From: Levilactobacillus brevis ATCC 14869 = DSM 20054
GTDB lineage: Bacteria; Bacillota; Bacilli; Lactobacillales; Lactobacillaceae
Length of the DNA stretch: 64,000 nt
Direction of reading: 5' to 3'
Assembly (NCBI RefSeq): GCF_001433855.1
Contig: NZ_AZCP01000004.1
Span: 208,894 to 272,893 of the forward strand
In this document: positions 61,456 to 64,000 of the stretch, one piece after another
How the letters are laid out: each line of letters opens with the position of its first letter
Position numbering within the stretch: the first letter of the stretch is position 1
Notes under the pieces: model-generated
The model's input: only the letters and a program-made list of their open reading frames with translations
Databases searched by the model: none
What the model was told of the DNA's origin: nothing
Program-made: the position numbers and the translations under genes

Positions 61456-62137
61456 CTTCTTTCAGGCTGTAGCCAACACCGCGAACGGTGTGAAATAAAT
61501 GTGGGGCGGCAGCTACGTCAATTTTATTTCTTAAATAACCAATATAAACGTCAACAACATTTTGTTGGCCGAGAAAGTCGACGCCCCAGACGTTATCGAG
61601 CAACTCGTCACGGGTGAAGACCTGACCGGGATGTTGCATGAGAAATAACAGTAGATCGTATTCACGCTGAGTGAGTTGAATGGTGTCCCCGGCACGATCG
61701 ACTTGGCGCGTTTTGGTCACTAAGGTTAAATCACCCAAATGATAGGTTTGATCGAGGCCACTTTGGTGGGCCGTTCGTCGTTGAATCACGCGAATACGGG
61801 CTAGTAGTTCTTCGATTTCAAAGGGCTTAGTAATGTAGTCATCGGCACCATTGTCGAGGCCGGTCACCTTATCGCCCAGGTAATCTCGAGCAGTCATCAT
61901 AATGACAGGTAACTCATCGTGTTTGCGAATCCGGCGTAAGACTTCCATCCCATCCATTTTAGGCAGCATCCAGTCGAGTAAAACCAATAATAGGCGATCT
62001 TTTTTCTGCTGATAGATTTCCCAGGCGGCAGCACCGTCAGTGGCTGTTAGAACGTCAAAGTCTTCAAACGTTAATTCTTTGGCTACATAACTAGCGAGAC
62101 CCTCTTCGTCTTCAACTAATAGAATGGTGTTCTTCAT
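61436..62137 (-). CDS. OmpR-family response regulator
   Basis: A 233-residue regulator: receiver domain with Asp9, Asp10 acidic pair, phospho-acceptor Asp55 (LLDWMLPKMDG) and Lys of the TKPFEIEELL motif, followed by an OmpR-type winged helix (LTQREYDLLLFLMQHPGQVFTRDELLDNVWG). ArlR/CsrR-like. Overlaps the kinase gene by 20 nt. AAGGAG ribosome site. Divergent from a small secreted protein gene that may be a target. Confidence 0.93.
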   Translation of the reverse strand: MKNTILLVEDEEGLASYVAKELTFEDFDVLTATDGAAAWEIYQQKKDRLLLVLLDWMLPKMDGMEVLRRIRKHDELPVIMMTARDYLGDKVTGLDNGADDYITKPFEIEELLARIRVIQRRTAHQSGLDQTYHLGDLTLVTKTRQVDRAGDTIQLTQREYDLLLFLMQHPGQVFTRDELLDNVWGVDFLGQQNVVDVYIGYLRNKIDVAAAPHLFHTVRGVGYSLKEDEAHEH

Positions 62138-62312
62138 GTAGGTTGCTCCTTAGTGTGACGTGATTTGTTGGCATGATACCATAATTCGGCAAGTGAAAAA
62201 TAAGAAATTCATAGATAAAGCTTAATGTCATTTCAAGATTGTTTGGCGTTGTGATGGTATAACTAGATTATCGAATGACAACAACTAACCCAAAATTTGA
62301 GGAGTGGTTAAA

Positions 62313-62609
62313 ATGACTAAAGTGAAAGCAATGGTAACCAAAATGATGTTAGGCGCGATGACGGTAGCAACGTTGATGGCGACCTCCGCAGGGGCTTCCG
62401 CCGCAACAGTGACGTCTAATGTAACGGCGCCAGAAATGGCGGTAGCAACGACGGTTAAGCTGGACACACACGCTAATACCGAGATTCAACCGACTAAGAT
62501 TCATTTGAAGCGGGTAACTACCAAAGCCATTTCTAACCAAGTACAAACGGCCGTAGACGCAAGTGCGTTGAATTTGGATCAACAGCATCGCGATCGGCAA
62601 CTAAAGTAA
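62313..62609 (+). CDS. Small secreted protein, divergent from the two-component system
   Basis: A 98-residue protein with a signal peptide (cleavage after ASAA, about residue 31) and a 67-residue mature part rich in Thr, Val and Ala with a basic C-terminus (LNLDQQHRDRQLK). No Cys. No family recognised; may be a wall-associated or signalling peptide. ATG at 62313 is 8 nt behind GAGGAG. Its own terminator follows. Confidence 0.68.
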   Translation: MTKVKAMVTKMMLGAMTVATLMATSAGASAATVTSNVTAPEMAVATTVKLDTHANTEIQPTKIHLKRVTTKAISNQVQTAVDASALNLDQQHRDRQLK

Positions 62610-62660
62610 GCATACCGAATCAAGCTTAACGGCAACCAAACAGAACAGAAGCTAATTGAC

Positions 62661-62690
62661 CAGTAGTGGCGAGACCGCTACTGATTTTTT
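62661..62690 (+). terminator. Terminator after the small secreted protein gene
   Basis: A 9-bp stem with one G:T (62661-62669 with 62675-62683) and a T-run. Confidence 0.82.
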
Positions 62691-62735
62691 AGTTAGATTT
62701 ATTTTAGCATAATGGTAGTGCTGTTAACGGACTAT

Positions 62736-62781
62736 TAAAAATGGTACCCTCAGAAATTAACTTTCTGAGAGTACCATTTTT
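62736..62781. terminator. Bidirectional terminator before the SDR-like gene end
   Basis: A long A/T-flanked imperfect stem, 62736-62755 with 62762-62781. Confidence 0.82.
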
Positions 62782-62817
62782 CCTGTCAGTCATACACGTT
62801 TATATGCGAATAAGCGA

Positions 62818-63459
62818 CTAACGTAAGGCCTCGGCAACAGGCGTGTTACCATTGACCAGTTCAATAATTTGTTTAGGTTGGGGATGCTTGACCACGGCAA
62901 CCACGGCAGCGGCGACATCACGACGGGTGATCTTTTTCGTGTCACTGGTGGCGGGATCTAATGAGATCTGACCGGTTGGGGCATCGTTGGTTAAAGCGCC
63001 TGGCCGCAAAATAGTGTAATCTAAGTCTGTTCGGTGGCGTAACCACTGGTCGGCATAGTATTTGGCAACGTAGTATGGTCGAATACCGGATTGATTCCAG
63101 AAAGCACGATCGTCCGTTCCAAGTGCACTAATGAGAATGAAGCGTTTGATATCAGCCAATTCAGTGGCGTGCATAGCTTTGACAGCGCCATCCAAATCAA
63201 TATTGAGCGTCATGTCATCACCGGTACTGCCACCAGAGCCAGCAGCAAAAACGACCGTATCAACACCGGCCATAGCGGGCACCATATCTTCAGCGGTCCC
63301 TAACAGATCAATGGTCCTTGGTTGACCACCAAGTTGCGTGATCGTATCGGCTTGTTCAGCGTTGCGAATACCGCCATAGACGGCTTCCCCAGTTGCTGCG
63401 AGTTGCTTAACGATGTGTTGGCCAACTTGACCATGGGCGCCAATAATTAATGTTGTCAT
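62818..63459 (-). CDS. NAD(P)H-binding atypical SDR protein (YhfK/YwnB type)
   Basis: A 213-residue NmrA-like/SDR_a5 protein: GAHGQVGQHIVKQL dinucleotide-binding loop, DTVVFAAGSGGSTGDDM, and YYVAKYYADQWLR with the YxxxK pattern, then DYTILRPGALTN. Its relatives are NAD(P)-dependent oxidoreductases of unknown substrate, often stress-induced. ATG behind AGGAGG. Divergent from ndh. Confidence 0.85.
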   Translation of the reverse strand: MTTLIIGAHGQVGQHIVKQLAATGEAVYGGIRNAEQADTITQLGGQPRTIDLLGTAEDMVPAMAGVDTVVFAAGSGGSTGDDMTLNIDLDGAVKAMHATELADIKRFILISALGTDDRAFWNQSGIRPYYVAKYYADQWLRHRTDLDYTILRPGALTNDAPTGQISLDPATSDTKKITRRDVAAAVVAVVKHPQPKQIIELVNGNTPVAEALR

Positions 63460-63641
63460 CCAAAAAACCTCCTATACAAAAATAACTTTACTAACCCATA
63501 CGATAACGGTTTTTAAAAATAAAGTCAGCTATTGTGACTTAATCAGCCTGAGACGTTGTTAAATCGGCAATTAAATTGTGTACAGTTGTCTTGTGAAAAA
63601 GATTACGATGCTTTCAGACTGGTTTTTCACCCGATAAGCCG

Positions 63642-63759
63642 TATAATAGAAGTAAATCATCTCTAGCAATTAGTTCACCCACTAGTTCCGATGGGGGGAG
63701 TGGTGGTGCTTAGCCGAAATTGTAACCGGTTAACTGGTTAAACGGTTGCGAACTAATTG
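63642..63759 (+). promoter_or_regulatory. Promoter and putative three-way-junction leader RNA of ndh
   Basis: TATAAT at 63642-63647 places the RNA start near 63654. A perfect 10-bp stem P1 (63667-63676 with 63750-63759) encloses two smaller hairpins: P2 63679-63683 with 63699-63703 (loop with six G) and P3 63724-63729 with 63734-63739 (one G:U). The fold ends about 25 nt before the ribosome site AAAAGGGG. No known riboswitch class recognised. Confidence 0.5.
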
Positions 63760-63798
63760 AACGTGAGAAGAACTTTATTAGAAAAGGGGTCGTTTATT

Positions 63799-64000
63799 AT
63801 GGCAACGATTTTAGTTCTCGGTGGCGGTTATGCAGGCATGCGGGCCATCAAGTTCTTACAGCGGGAGGTTCCGAGTGACGATCAGATTATTCTGGTCGAC
63901 AAGACGAGCACGCACACGGAAAAAACCAATTTACACGAGGTGGCCGCAGGAACAATTGCACCTGATCGGATCACTTATGAAATTAATGATGTTATTGGTA
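63799..64000 (+). CDS. ndh: Type II NADH dehydrogenase, N-terminal part (3' end outside window)
   Basis: The first 67 residues show the FAD-binding fingerprint VLGGGYAGMRAIKFLQ, the acidic end of the second strand (ILVDK) and THTEKTNLHEVAAGTI, typical of NDH-2 of lactobacilli. It oxidises NADH and passes electrons to a quinone at the membrane; in lactobacilli it works with supplied menaquinone. It is cut by the window end. Preceded by the structured leader. Confidence 0.9.
   Translation, partial: MATILVLGGGYAGMRAIKFLQREVPSDDQIILVDKTSTHTEKTNLHEVAAGTIAPDRITYEINDVIG

Overview
The window looks like a chromosomal segment of a Gram-positive lactic acid bacterium of the Lactobacillaceae (a Levilactobacillus, Lactiplantibacillus or Secundilactobacillus type is my guess). 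The basis is the gene set (C69 dipeptidase, SpxB/Pox-type pyruvate oxidase, oleate hydratase, CopY/CopB copper locus, OpuC osmolyte transporter, SH3-like surface proteins), strong AGGAGG ribosome sites, several TTG/GTG starts and many intrinsic terminators. No rRNA, tRNA, CRISPR array, insertion sequence or intact prophage was seen.

Layout. 1-6.8 kb: the 3' end of a P2-type cation ATPase, a dipeptidase, a secreted SH3-like protein, an O-acetyltransferase, a FusB/FBP-type EF-G-binding protein behind a leader-peptide attenuator, and an EamA transporter. 6.8-14.7 kb: copper homeostasis in two CopY-box-controlled transcription units (copY-copB and cupredoxin-copA) around dacA and an aldo/keto reductase, then a 30-residue membrane peptide gene. 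14.8-24.3 kb: polysaccharide deacetylase, a degenerate tyrosine-recombinase-like protein, adenosine deaminase, an OatA-like acyltransferase, an SH3-repeat protein, oleate hydratase, signal peptidase I and cytidine deaminase. 24.3-33.7 kb: a small unknown gene, MarR, a GPH symporter with a YagU-like protein, a short UvrA paralogue with a tautomerase, an unknown Cys/Gln-rich protein and a polytopic membrane protein. 33.8-42.9 kb: the four-gene opuC operon with a structured leader, a short SDR-like protein, an MFS exporter, a DyP peroxidase, and a DUF3737/MalY pair. 43-48.7 kb: a two-gene glycosyltransferase unit and a GH25 lysozyme unit. 48.8-59.9 kb: AI-2E-family permease, MacB-like ABC exporter, a GH13 protein whose nucleophile position is Ala, MarR, PnuC, CorA, pyruvate oxidase and small proteins. 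60-64 kb: an OmpR-type two-component system, a divergent small secreted protein, an SDR-like protein, and the start of a type II NADH dehydrogenase behind a possible three-way-junction leader RNA.

Themes are cell-envelope upkeep (DacA, OatA-like, deacetylase, lysozyme, signal peptidase, glycosyltransferases), metal and redox homeostasis (CopY/A/B, CorA, DyP, Pox, NDH-2), and several short leader ORFs or structured leaders upstream of stress or transport genes. The most notable items are the attenuator before the FBP gene, the leader before ndh, the GH13 protein lacking its nucleophile, the opuC leader, and very small ORFs that ordinary annotation would miss.
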